In this document: in pieces, positions 44,422 to 53,405 of the stretch
Numbering within the stretch: the first letter of the stretch is position 1
Layout of the letters: the number at the start of each line of letters is the position of its first letter
NCBI RefSeq assembly: GCF_000024165.1
Contig: NC_013194.1
Span: forward strand, 1,860,001 to 1,924,000
Direction: 5' to 3'
Source: Accumulibacter phosphatis
GTDB lineage: Bacteria; Pseudomonadota; Gammaproteobacteria; Burkholderiales; Rhodocyclaceae
DNA: 64,000 bases
The notes under the pieces: generated by a model
The model's database searches: none
Told to the model about the DNA's origin: nothing
The model's input: only the letters and a program-made list of their open reading frames with translations
Made by a program: the position numbers and the translations under genes

Positions 44422-45107
44422 ACGAGACGACCGCGCGCGTCATCGTCGTCGAGGACGAGCCGCAAATCCGCCGCTTCGTGTGTGATGCCCTGCGCCGCGA
44501 GGGCTGCGCTTCGATCGAGGCGGCCACGGCGCGCCAGGGGCTGGACGAACTTGCCCGTGGCAAGGCGGATCTGGTGATCCTCGACCTGGGTCTGCCCGAC
44601 ATGAACGGTATCGAATTCATCCGCGACATGCGTAGCTGGTCGGCAGTGCCGATCCTCATTCTTTCGGCCCGCTCGGCCGAGCGCGACAAGATCGCCGCCC
44701 TTGACACGGGTGCCGACGACTATCTCTGCAAACCCTTTGGTGTCGGTGAGTTGCTGGCGCGCTTGCGGGCCTTGCTGAGACGCCACTGGCAAGCCGGCGA
44801 GGCCAGTCCCCTACATCGGTTCGGCGACGTCGAGGTGGATCTGTCCCGGCGCATCGTCAGCCGGGGGGGCGTCGAGATTCACCTGACGCAAATCGAGTAT
44901 CGCCTCCTGGCGGTGATGCTCGCCAACAGCGGCAAGGTACTGACCCATCGCTACCTCATCCGGGAGGTGTGGGGACCCGGGCACAGCGAGCAGGGCCACT
45001 ACCTGCGCATCTACGTTGGCCGCCTACGCCAGAAGCTCGAGATGGACCCGACGCAGCCGCAGCACCTTCTGACCGAGACCGGCGTCGGCTATCGCTTTCA
45101 ATCCTGA
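44418..45107 (+). CDS. KdpE-like response regulator
   Basis: OmpR-family regulator of 229 residues: VVEDEPQIRRF, phosphoacceptor in LVILDLGLPDMNG, lysine in DYLCKPFG, and a winged-helix end VGRLRQKLEMDPTQPQHLLTETGVGYRF. A paralogue of kdpE at 41821-42528. It is coupled to the upstream kinase by a 4-base overlap and sits 23 bases before the kup gene, so it probably controls potassium uptake by Kup. Confidence 0.88.
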   Translation: MNETTARVIVVEDEPQIRRFVCDALRREGCASIEAATARQGLDELARGKADLVILDLGLPDMNGIEFIRDMRSWSAVPILILSARSAERDKIAALDTGADDYLCKPFGVGELLARLRALLRRHWQAGEASPLHRFGDVEVDLSRRIVSRGGVEIHLTQIEYRLLAVMLANSGKVLTHRYLIREVWGPGHSEQGHYLRIYVGRLRQKLEMDPTQPQHLLTETGVGYRFQS

Positions 45108-45130
45108 ATCCTGAAGCAAGAGGTAAGCAC

Positions 45131-47005
45131 ATGTCTGAAAACACCGGCGAGAGCCGTCTGGCCGGCCTGTCGCTGGCTGCCCTTGGCGTAGTCTATGGCG
45201 ACATCGGCACCAGTCCTCTGTACGCGATCAAGGAAGTCTTCGGCGGTGAACACCACCCGGTGCCGATCACGCCTGACAATGTCTTCGGCATTCTCTCGTT
45301 GATTTTCTGGTCGCTGATGATCGTGGTCAGCCTGAAGTACGTGCTGTTCATCATGCGCGCCGACAACAAGGGCGAAGGCGGCATCATGTCCTTGATGGCG
45401 CTGGCCCTGCGACCGATCGCGGAAGGCTCGTGGCAGCGCCGCCTGATCATGATTCTCGGTCTGTTCGGAGCGGCGCTGTTCTACGGTGACGGGGTGATCA
45501 CGCCGGCGATTTCCGTTCTCTCGGCGGTCGAGGGCCTCGAAGTGGCGACTCCGGCCTTCAAGCCGTACGTGCTGCCAATCTCGTTGATCATCCTGGTGCT
45601 GCTGTTCGCGGTGCAGCGTCACGGCACGGCTGCAGTGGGCAGGTTTTTCGGGCCGATCATGGTGCTCTGGTTCCTGACGCTGGGCGCGCTGGGCTTATTC
45701 AGCATCGCCCACGAGCCGCAGGTGCTGAGCGCGCTGGGGCCTTGGCACGCCGTGCGTTTCTTCGACGACAACCCGATTCTCGGCTTCTTTGCACTCGGCG
45801 CCGCCGTGCTTGTGCTGACCGGTGGCGAAGCGCTGTACGCTGACATGGGGCACTTCGGACACAAACCGATCCAGTTGGCCTGGTTTGGCCTCGTGTTGCC
45901 GGCGCTGGTCATCAACTATTTCGGGCAGGGAGCGCTGCTGTTGCGCGACCCGCAAGCCATCACCAATCCGTTCTATCTGCTGGCGCCCGACTGGCTGCTC
46001 TATCCGATGGTCGTGCTGTCCACGGTGGCAACCGTGATCGCGTCGCAGGCTGTGATTTCCGGCGCTTTCTCGATTACGCAGCAGGCGATTCAGCTCGGTT
46101 TTACCCCGCGCATGGAGATCAGCCACACGTCGGATCAGCAGATGGGGCAAATCTACCTGGCGGGCATCAACTGGAGCCTGCTGGCAGCGGTCATTGTACT
46201 GGTGCTCGGCTTTGGCAGTTCGTCGAACCTGGCGGCGGCGTACGGCATCGCCGTCACGGGAACGATGTTCATCACCGATCTGCTGGCCTTCGTCGTCGCG
46301 CGATACGTCTGGGGCTGGCCCGTCTGGCGCGCGTTTCTCGGTGCGCTGCCTTTCGCAATCATCGATCTGGCCTATTTCTCCGCCAACTCGGTGAAGATCG
46401 CTGGCGGCGGCTGGTTCCCGCTGCTCTTCGGCCTCGCCGTCTATGTGCTGCTATCCACCTGGAAGCGCGGCCGCGACCTGCTCAGCGCACATCTGGCCAT
46501 GGATGCGATGGATACGGGAAGCTTCATGCAAGCGATTGGCGGGGCGCGACGGGTACCCGGGACAGCGATATTCCTCACCTCCAATCCCGACAATGTGCCG
46601 CACTCCCTACTGCACAGCCTGAAGCACTACAAGGTGTTGCACGAGCGCATCGTGCTGGTCTCCGTCCATATCCTCGACGTTCCCCGGCGTGCGGACGCCA
46701 GCCGGGTCGAGGTCGTGCACATGACCAGTGACCTCTGGCAGGTGAAGGTTTTCTACGGCTTCATGGAGCAACCCAACCTGCCGAACGCGCTGGAAGAGTG
46801 TGCCGCCTACGGGCTCGATTTCGACCCGATGGATACCTCTTTCTTCCTCGGTCGGGAAACCCTGCTTCCGCGACTGAATACCGACATGTGTCGCTGGCGC
46901 GGCAAGCTCTTTGTGTGGATGTTCCGCAACGGTGGCAGCGCCGCCAACTTCTTCGGTTTGCCGGCCAATCGCGTGGTCGAGCTGGGTACGCAGGTCGTCA
47001 TGTAG
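45131..47005 (+). CDS. kup: Low-affinity potassium transporter Kup
   Basis: Proton-coupled potassium symporter of 624 residues. Twelve or so membrane helices; the start SLAALGVVYGDIGTSPLYAIKEVFGG and the early LFGAALFYGDGVITPAISVLSAVEGLEV are diagnostic of Kup/HAK. The C-terminal cytoplasmic part begins about residue 450. Family length is typical. The ATG has AGGTAAG in front. Its end overlaps that of the convergent kdpD by 8 bases. Confidence 0.95.
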   Translation: MSENTGESRLAGLSLAALGVVYGDIGTSPLYAIKEVFGGEHHPVPITPDNVFGILSLIFWSLMIVVSLKYVLFIMRADNKGEGGIMSLMALALRPIAEGSWQRRLIMILGLFGAALFYGDGVITPAISVLSAVEGLEVATPAFKPYVLPISLIILVLLFAVQRHGTAAVGRFFGPIMVLWFLTLGALGLFSIAHEPQVLSALGPWHAVRFFDDNPILGFFALGAAVLVLTGGEALYADMGHFGHKPIQLAWFGLVLPALVINYFGQGALLLRDPQAITNPFYLLAPDWLLYPMVVLSTVATVIASQAVISGAFSITQQAIQLGFTPRMEISHTSDQQMGQIYLAGINWSLLAAVIVLVLGFGSSSNLAAAYGIAVTGTMFITDLLAFVVARYVWGWPVWRAFLGALPFAIIDLAYFSANSVKIAGGGWFPLLFGLAVYVLLSTWKRGRDLLSAHLAMDAMDTGSFMQAIGGARRVPGTAIFLTSNPDNVPHSLLHSLKHYKVLHERIVLVSVHILDVPRRADASRVEVVHMTSDLWQVKVFYGFMEQPNLPNALEECAAYGLDFDPMDTSFFLGRETLLPRLNTDMCRWRGKLFVWMFRNGGSAANFFGLPANRVVELGTQVVM

Positions 47006-49691
47006 CTCCCCCTTCTTCGACAACCGTCGGCGGTACGCCACGCGGCAGCGAAAAGATGAAACGTGCGCCGCCGCGGGGGCGGTTCTCGGCATGAATCCGG
47101 CCGCCGTGCGCCTCGACGATGGCGCGGCAGATCGCCAGACCAAGGCCAACGCCGGAGGTCGTGCTCTCCCGTGCGCCGCGCTCGAACTTCTCGAAAATGC
47201 TCTCCTCGCGCCCTCGTGGCAAGCCTGGCCCACTGTCGTCCACCCACACCTCAACCTCATTTTCACGCGCCGCTGCACCAATACTGACCGGCGTGCCGGC
47301 CGGCGTGTACTTGGCAGCGTTGTCGAGGAGATTACAGAGCACACGTTCGATCAGTACGCCGTCGATTTCGAGCAGCGGCAGATCATCGGGCAGGGCGGTA
47401 TGCACGGAATGGGCGGCAAGCGACACGTCGGTGGCCATCAGCGCGCTGCCGACGACTTCCTCGAGCGGCTGCCACTGGCGCTTGAGTTGGACCTTGCCGG
47501 CCTGCAGACGCGCCATGTCGAGCAGACTGTTGACTTTGGTGCTCATGCGTAGCGCTTCTTCCTTCAGCGTTGCGGCAATCGTGGCCTGGGCATCGGTGGG
47601 TGGCGGCTGCGTCAGCCGGATCGACTCGGCCAGGCCCACCAGCACGCTCAAGGGCGTCCGCAGATCGTGCGAGATCGCCGACAGCAGGGAATTGCGCAGA
47701 CTCTCCGACTCCATCTGCACCAGCGTGGTTTGCGCGACGTCGACATAGTGCATGCGCTCGACGGCGATCGCCACCAGGCTGGCAAAGGTCTCGAGTTGCC
47801 GGCGCGCCTCCGGCCCCTGCACGCGCAGCGGGTCGCGGGGTGCAATGGCGAGCACGCCGCGCGTACGCATTGGGGCCTTGAGCGGCAGGTAGAGGAGCGG
47901 GCTACCCGGCAAGGTATCGGTGGACAGCCCAGCCGCCTCGCCGTGATCGAAGGCCCAGCGGGCCACACCTTCGTCTACGACCGGCGTCTCGCCGGCGGCG
48001 GCTTTGGCAGCAAGTATCGCCGCTTGCAGGTGATCCCTGGTATCGGTCAGCAAGAGCGCTGCCCGGGCACCGAATTCGACCACCAGAAAGCGGTCGCAAG
48101 CCTCGGCGATCTGCACCGGCAGCAAAGCCGCCGACAGATCTCGGGCCATTTCGTAGAGCCCGCGCGCGCGCGCCTCGCGCTGTGTCGCCACCTCGGCGTG
48201 CTGCTTGTAGCGCGCGGTGAGCTGGCCGGTGATCAGCGCCACGATGAGCATCACGCCAAAGGTCATCAGATATTGCGCATCGCTGACGGCGAAGGAAAAG
48301 CGCGGCGGCACGAAGAAGAAGTCGAAGGCGGCAACCGCCAGAAAGGCGCTGAGCACTGCTGGGCCGCGTCCAAGACGCATGGCCACGATGAGTACGGCAA
48401 GCAGGAACAGCATGGCGATGTTGGTGAGTTCGATCGCGCCTGCCAGCGGCGCTGCCAGAGCAGTTGCCACGGCACAGATTGCCGTGGCCTTGAAATAGGC
48501 CAGCCACTCGCCCGGTGTCGGTGGAGCCGTCGGCGATGGCACGGCGGTCCGTGCGTCGTCGTTGCGCGCCACCTGGACCACGTCCAGGTCGGGTGCGGCA
48601 TGACCAACGCGCTCGACCATCGAGCGGTACCATGGTTGCCAACGGCGTGGATGGTCGCGGCCGACGAGCACCCGTGACAGGTTGTGTTCGCGCGCATAAT
48701 CGACAACCGTCGCGACAGCGTCGTCAGCCGAAAGCGTCGCCGTTTCAGCGCCAAGCGAACTGGCAAGATCGAGCGCGCGCACGATGCGCTGCCGCTGCAA
48801 TTCGGGCTCCGGCCCAGCGGTGTGCGTGTCGACGTGAACGGCATGCCAGGGGGCCTCGAGTCGGCCCGCCAGACGCGCCGCGGTGCGCACCAGTCGCTCG
48901 CCGCCGGTGCCTGGTCCAATGCATACCAACAGTGCATCGCGCGTTTGCCATACCGTATTGATCGAGGTTTCGCGGCGGTAGGCCAGCATCTCGTCGTCGA
49001 CCCGGTCGGCAGTGCGGCGCAAGGCCAACTCGCGCAGGGCGATCAGGTTGCCCTTGCGGAAGAAATTGCGGATCGCCCGTTCCGCCTGTTGCGGCAGGTA
49101 GACCTTGCCCTCTTTCAAGCGCTGCAGCAGTTCGTCGGGCGGTAGATCGACCAGCACCACTTCGTCGGCGGCGTCGAAGACACGGTCGGGTACCGTCTCC
49201 CAGACGCGAATGCCGGCGATGCCGCTGACGACATCGTTGAGCGTTTCCAGATGCTGCACATTGACCGTGCTGTAGACGTCGATGCCGGCAACGAGCAACT
49301 CATGCACGTCCTGCCAGCGTTTCGGATGCCGCGACCCGGCGACGTTGGAATGGGCCAGTTCGTCCATCAGGATCAGCGCCGGACGGCGCGCCAGTGCGCC
49401 GTCGAGATCGAACTCCTTGAGCATCCTGTCGCGATGAGCGATGTCGCGCAATGGCAGCCGTTCGAGGCCCGCGAGCAGGGCCTCGGTTTCCTTGCGGCCA
49501 TGCGTCTCGACGACACCGATGACCACGTCCGTCCCCAGCTCTTTCTGCTGACGAGCGGCACCGAGCATCGCGTACGTCTTGCCGACGCCGGCAGAGGCGC
49601 CGAAGAAGATCTTCAGCTTGCCGCGCGCAGCTTTGGCCTCTTCCTCCTGGACGCGTGCGAGGAGTCGATCGGGGTCGGGTCGTTCGGTCAT
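46998..49691 (-). CDS. kdpD: Osmosensitive potassium channel sensor kinase KdpD
   Basis: Full-length KdpD of 897 residues: KdpD domain with Walker A FGASAGVGKTYAML and DELAHSNVAGSRHPKRWQDV, a Usp domain (about 250-370), four membrane helices (DUF4118), GAF region, then H-box SAISHDLRTPLSVLVG, N-box LLDNAAKYTPAG and GVGLGLAICRAIVEAHGG. It senses low potassium/turgor and phosphorylates KdpE. It overlaps the corA-like gene by 4 bases (ATGA). Confidence 0.95.
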   Translation of the reverse strand: MTERPDPDRLLARVQEEEAKAARGKLKIFFGASAGVGKTYAMLGAARQQKELGTDVVIGVVETHGRKETEALLAGLERLPLRDIAHRDRMLKEFDLDGALARRPALILMDELAHSNVAGSRHPKRWQDVHELLVAGIDVYSTVNVQHLETLNDVVSGIAGIRVWETVPDRVFDAADEVVLVDLPPDELLQRLKEGKVYLPQQAERAIRNFFRKGNLIALRELALRRTADRVDDEMLAYRRETSINTVWQTRDALLVCIGPGTGGERLVRTAARLAGRLEAPWHAVHVDTHTAGPEPELQRQRIVRALDLASSLGAETATLSADDAVATVVDYAREHNLSRVLVGRDHPRRWQPWYRSMVERVGHAAPDLDVVQVARNDDARTAVPSPTAPPTPGEWLAYFKATAICAVATALAAPLAGAIELTNIAMLFLLAVLIVAMRLGRGPAVLSAFLAVAAFDFFFVPPRFSFAVSDAQYLMTFGVMLIVALITGQLTARYKQHAEVATQREARARGLYEMARDLSAALLPVQIAEACDRFLVVEFGARAALLLTDTRDHLQAAILAAKAAAGETPVVDEGVARWAFDHGEAAGLSTDTLPGSPLLYLPLKAPMRTRGVLAIAPRDPLRVQGPEARRQLETFASLVAIAVERMHYVDVAQTTLVQMESESLRNSLLSAISHDLRTPLSVLVGLAESIRLTQPPPTDAQATIAATLKEEALRMSTKVNSLLDMARLQAGKVQLKRQWQPLEEVVGSALMATDVSLAAHSVHTALPDDLPLLEIDGVLIERVLCNLLDNAAKYTPAGTPVSIGAAARENEVEVWVDDSGPGLPRGREESIFEKFERGARESTTSGVGLGLAICRAIVEAHGGRIHAENRPRGGARFIFSLPRGVPPTVVEEGGAT

Positions 49692-50653
49692 AGCCAGCCC
49701 AGGCGCCGAAAGCGGAAGAAGAGAAACCCCATGGCGCCAGCGATCATGGTCAACGCCATTGGGTAACCGTATTCCCATTGCAATTCAGGCATCACCTTGA
49801 AGTTCATCCCCCAGATACCGGCAAAGGCGGTCGCGATGGCAAAGATCCCGGCCCAGGCGGCTAGGCGCTTGGCGACATCGTTCTGTTCGATGGCCACCGA
49901 TGAAAGACTGACCTGGATGGCGGTGCCGATGGTGTCGCGTAGGACATCGAGGTGCGCGTTGATGCGCGTCAGGTGGTCATAGACGTCGCGGAAATAGTGG
50001 CGGCTACTGGCCGAAACCGGTGGTACGCGACCGCTGGCAAGCTTGCTGACAGCCTCCATCAGCGGCGCCACCGCGTGCTTGACGATGGTTACGCGGCGTT
50101 TCAGGTCGTAGAGGCGCTCGATGTTGAGGCGTGCCGCGCCGCGCTCGAAGATGCGCTCCTCGATACCTTCGAGCTCAGATTCCATGCTATCGACGATCGG
50201 AAAATAGCGGTCGACGACGGCATCCATCAAGGCGTAGAGGACGAAACCCGACCCTTGCTTGAGAACCTCGGGCTCGCGTTCGCAGCGTTCGCGCACACCC
50301 AGCAGATGCTGGCCGCTGCGGTTGCGCACCGAGAGAATAAAATTGCTGCCGACGAAAATATCCACCTCGCCGATGGTGATCTCGCCATGCTCCATTTCGA
50401 GGAGGTGAATCACGGCGAACAGGCTGTCGCCATACTCTTCGAGCTTCGGCCGCTGGTGACCGTGGTTCGCGTCTTCGATGGCGAGCGCGTGCAGGTTGAA
50501 CTCGATACGCATTTTGTCGAGTTCTGCCGGGGTGGCATCGCGCAGGGCGACCCAGACGAAGCAGTCCGGATGCTGCAGGTAGTCGCTGATTTCATCGGTG
50601 TCGATATCGGCAAGCTTCTTGCCTTCGCGGTAGGCAACGCAATTGATCAGCAT
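49688..50653 (-). CDS. CorA-family divalent cation channel
   Basis: Protein of 321 residues with a soluble N-terminal domain, a long helix (about 150-260), and two C-terminal membrane helices separated by the hallmark GMN in AGIWGMNFKVMPELQWEYGYP. CorA proteins carry Mg2+ or related ions. It is embedded between kdpC and kdpD with a 4-base overlap to kdpD, an unusual position. The start MLINCVAYREGKKL is used; a longer frame upstream lacks homology. Confidence 0.92.
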   Translation of the reverse strand: MLINCVAYREGKKLADIDTDEISDYLQHPDCFVWVALRDATPAELDKMRIEFNLHALAIEDANHGHQRPKLEEYGDSLFAVIHLLEMEHGEITIGEVDIFVGSNFILSVRNRSGQHLLGVRERCEREPEVLKQGSGFVLYALMDAVVDRYFPIVDSMESELEGIEERIFERGAARLNIERLYDLKRRVTIVKHAVAPLMEAVSKLASGRVPPVSASSRHYFRDVYDHLTRINAHLDVLRDTIGTAIQVSLSSVAIEQNDVAKRLAAWAGIFAIATAFAGIWGMNFKVMPELQWEYGYPMALTMIAGAMGFLFFRFRRLGWL

Positions 50654-50736
50654 CGGAGAAGCTCCGTCAGGTGGGATGCCGGCATTTTCCGCGCTTTTCC
50701 CGGTGCCGACACGCACTCCTGCGCGGCCCCCGGTGT

Positions 50737-51312
50737 TCACGGCGCCAGCGCGTCGAGGGCGAGGTTGAGTCTGAGGACGTGCACCCGCGCTTCGCCGAAG
50801 ACGCCGAGGTCGCGGCCCTCCGTATTCGCGGCAACGAGTTGCCGCACGGCCTTCGTCTCGAGATGGCGGGCGCGCGCAACGCGCTCCGCCTGGTAATCGG
50901 CGGCGGCCGGGCTGATGTGCGGATCGAGACCGCTGGCCGAAGCCGTGACCAGATCTATCGGTATGGGTCGCTGGTTCCCTGGGTCGGCGGCGTGCAGCGC
51001 TTCGACCCGACCCTTGACGGCATCGGCGAGGGCCGGGTTCAAGGGTCCCTGGTTCGAGCCCGAGGATGCGGCAGCGTTATAGGGTTGGGGTGCTGTTGCG
51101 GAAGGGCGGCCCCAGAAGTACTTCGGATCGCTGAAGTTCTGGCCGATCAGTGCAGAGCCGATCGGTTGGCCGTCCTTGATGATCAGGCTGCCGCCCGCGG
51201 CAGCAGGAAAGGCGATCCGGGCCACGCCGGTGACCAGGAACGGATACAGGACGCCGGTAACGAGCGACAGCAACACGAACAGAGAAATGGCGGGACGCAG
51301 CAGCGTTTTCAT
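50737..51312 (-). CDS. kdpC: Potassium-transporting ATPase subunit KdpC
   Basis: Subunit of 191 residues with one N-terminal membrane helix (MKTLLRPAISLFVLLSLVTGVLYPFLVTGVA) and conserved GSALIGQNFSDPKYFWGRPSATAPQPYNAAASSGSN-type core and IPIDLVTASASGLDPHISP. It stabilises the KdpFABC complex. Starts 10 bases after kdpB on the same strand. Confidence 0.95.
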   Translation of the reverse strand: MKTLLRPAISLFVLLSLVTGVLYPFLVTGVARIAFPAAAGGSLIIKDGQPIGSALIGQNFSDPKYFWGRPSATAPQPYNAAASSGSNQGPLNPALADAVKGRVEALHAADPGNQRPIPIDLVTASASGLDPHISPAAADYQAERVARARHLETKAVRQLVAANTEGRDLGVFGEARVHVLRLNLALDALAP

Positions 51313-51322
51313 TGATACCTCC

Positions 51323-53389
51323 TCAGGCAAGACCGGCGGCGGCCAGCGCCATGTCGATCAGTTTGATACCGATAAAGGGGGCGACCAGACCACCGAGGCC
51401 GTAGATCGCCAGGTTGCGACGCAGCAGGCTGGCGGCACCGACGGCGTGGTAGCGTATCCCCTTCAAGGCCAGGGGAATCAATGCGATGATGATAAGGGCA
51501 TTGAATATGACCGCCGAGAGAATCGCCGAGGCTGGGCTGGCCAGTCCCATCACGTTGAGTGCCGAGAGCGCCGGGTAGGTGCTGACGAAGGCGGCCGGAA
51601 CGATCGCGAAATACTTGGCGACGTCGTTGGCGACGCTGAAGGTGGTCAGCGCGCCGCGGGTCATCAGCATCTGCTTGCCGGTCTCGACGACTTCGATCAG
51701 CTTGGTCGGATTCGAGTCGAGGTCGACCATGTTGCCGGCTTCCTTGGCGGCCTGCGTGCCGGTGTTCATGGCCACGGCGACGTCGGCCTGGGCCAGTGCC
51801 GGGGCGTCATTGGTGCCGTCGCCGGTCATCGCCACCAGGCGGCCCTCGGCCTGGTACTGGCGGATCAGCGCCAGCTTGGCCTCCGGCGTCGCCTCGGCAA
51901 GAAAATCATCGACGCCCGCCTCGGCGGCGATCGCCGCCGCGGTCAGACGGTTGTCGCCGGTGATCATCACCGTCTTGATTCCCATCTGCCGCAGTTCGCC
52001 GAAGCGTTCCTTGATACCGCCCTTGACGACGTCCTTCAATTCGACGACGCCGAGCACGCGCGTGCCGTCGGCAACGACCAGCGGCGTGCTGCCGCGTCGC
52101 GCCGCCGCCTCGACCGCTGTCAGCACCGACGCTGGCATGGCGCCGCCGATGGCCTCGACATGCTGGCGGATGGCGTCGGTCGCCCCCTTGCGAATCTGCC
52201 GGCCATGCACATCGACGCCGCTCATCCGGGTCTGCGCCGAGAAATGCACGAACTGCGCTGCGAGCGCGTGCACGTCGCGCTCGCGCAGGTTGAAGCGCTG
52301 CTTGGCGAGGACGACGATGCTGCGTCCTTCAGGCGTTTCGTCGGCGAGCGATGCCAGTTGCGCGGCGTCGGCGAGTTCGGCCTCGCTGACGCCCTCGGCG
52401 GGCAGAAAGGCGGCGGCCTGACGATTGCCGAGCGTGATCGTGCCGGTCTTGTCGAGCAGCAGCACGTCCACGTCACCGGCGGCTTCGACCGCGCGGCCTG
52501 AGGTGGCAATCACGTTGGCCTGCATCATGCGACTCATGCCGGCGACGCCGACAGCGGAAAGCAGTCCGGCAATGGTCGTCGGAATCAGACACACCAGCAG
52601 CGCGATGAGAACGGTGATGCTGACCGGCGAGCCCGACCCGGCCACCGTCACGCTGAACTGGGAGAACGGCAGCAGCGTCGCGGTGACGCCGAGGAAGACG
52701 ACAGTCAACGCCGCCAGCAGGATCGTCAACGCGATTTCGTTCGGCGTCTTCTGCCGCTTCGCCGTCTCGACCATGGTGATCATGCGGTCGACGAAAGTCT
52801 CGCCGGGATTGACGGTGACACGCACCACCAGCCAGTCGGAGAGCACGCGCGTGCCGCCGGTCACCGCCGAGAAGTCGCCGCCCGATTCGCGGATCACCGG
52901 CGCCGATTCGCCGGTGATCGCCGATTCGTCGACAGAAGCAACGCCTTCGATCACCTCGCCGTCGGCGGGGATGGTTTCGCCGACACTGACCAGCACGACG
53001 TTGCCGACGCGCAACTCGTCAGCGGCGACAGTTTGCCATTCGGCGTCCGCGCGCGGCGCCTGCAGCCGCTTTGCCCAGGTTTCCTTCTTCAGACCGCGCA
53101 AGGACGCCGCCTGAGCCTTGCTGCGCCCTTCGGCCAGGGCCTCGGCGAAGTTCGCGAAGAGCACGGTAAACCACAGCCACATCGCGACGCCGAGGATGAA
53201 CGCGGTCGACTCCTGACCCGGACCGCTCAGGGCTGGGACCGCCGCCAGTGTCGTCAGGATCGAGCCGATGAAGACGACGAACATCACCGGATTGCGCCAC
53301 TGCACGCGTGGGTCCAGCTTGCGAAACGAGTCGCCGATGGCCGGCTTGAGCAACGCCGGGTCGAACAGGGAAAACGTCTTGCGTGTCAT
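51323..53389 (-). CDS. kdpB: Potassium-transporting P-type ATPase subunit KdpB
   Basis: P-type ATPase of 688 residues: phosphorylation motif DKTGTITLGN, actuator motif ITGESAPVI, hinge MTGDGTNDAPALAQADVAVAMN, and the KdpB-specific start DPRVQWRNPVMFVVFIGS. About seven membrane helices. It hydrolyses ATP to power potassium import through KdpA. Confidence 0.96.
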   Translation of the reverse strand: MTRKTFSLFDPALLKPAIGDSFRKLDPRVQWRNPVMFVVFIGSILTTLAAVPALSGPGQESTAFILGVAMWLWFTVLFANFAEALAEGRSKAQAASLRGLKKETWAKRLQAPRADAEWQTVAADELRVGNVVLVSVGETIPADGEVIEGVASVDESAITGESAPVIRESGGDFSAVTGGTRVLSDWLVVRVTVNPGETFVDRMITMVETAKRQKTPNEIALTILLAALTVVFLGVTATLLPFSQFSVTVAGSGSPVSITVLIALLVCLIPTTIAGLLSAVGVAGMSRMMQANVIATSGRAVEAAGDVDVLLLDKTGTITLGNRQAAAFLPAEGVSEAELADAAQLASLADETPEGRSIVVLAKQRFNLRERDVHALAAQFVHFSAQTRMSGVDVHGRQIRKGATDAIRQHVEAIGGAMPASVLTAVEAAARRGSTPLVVADGTRVLGVVELKDVVKGGIKERFGELRQMGIKTVMITGDNRLTAAAIAAEAGVDDFLAEATPEAKLALIRQYQAEGRLVAMTGDGTNDAPALAQADVAVAMNTGTQAAKEAGNMVDLDSNPTKLIEVVETGKQMLMTRGALTTFSVANDVAKYFAIVPAAFVSTYPALSALNVMGLASPASAILSAVIFNALIIIALIPLALKGIRYHAVGAASLLRRNLAIYGLGGLVAPFIGIKLIDMALAAAGLA

Positions 53390-53405
53390 GAAATTCTCCA
53401 GCGAA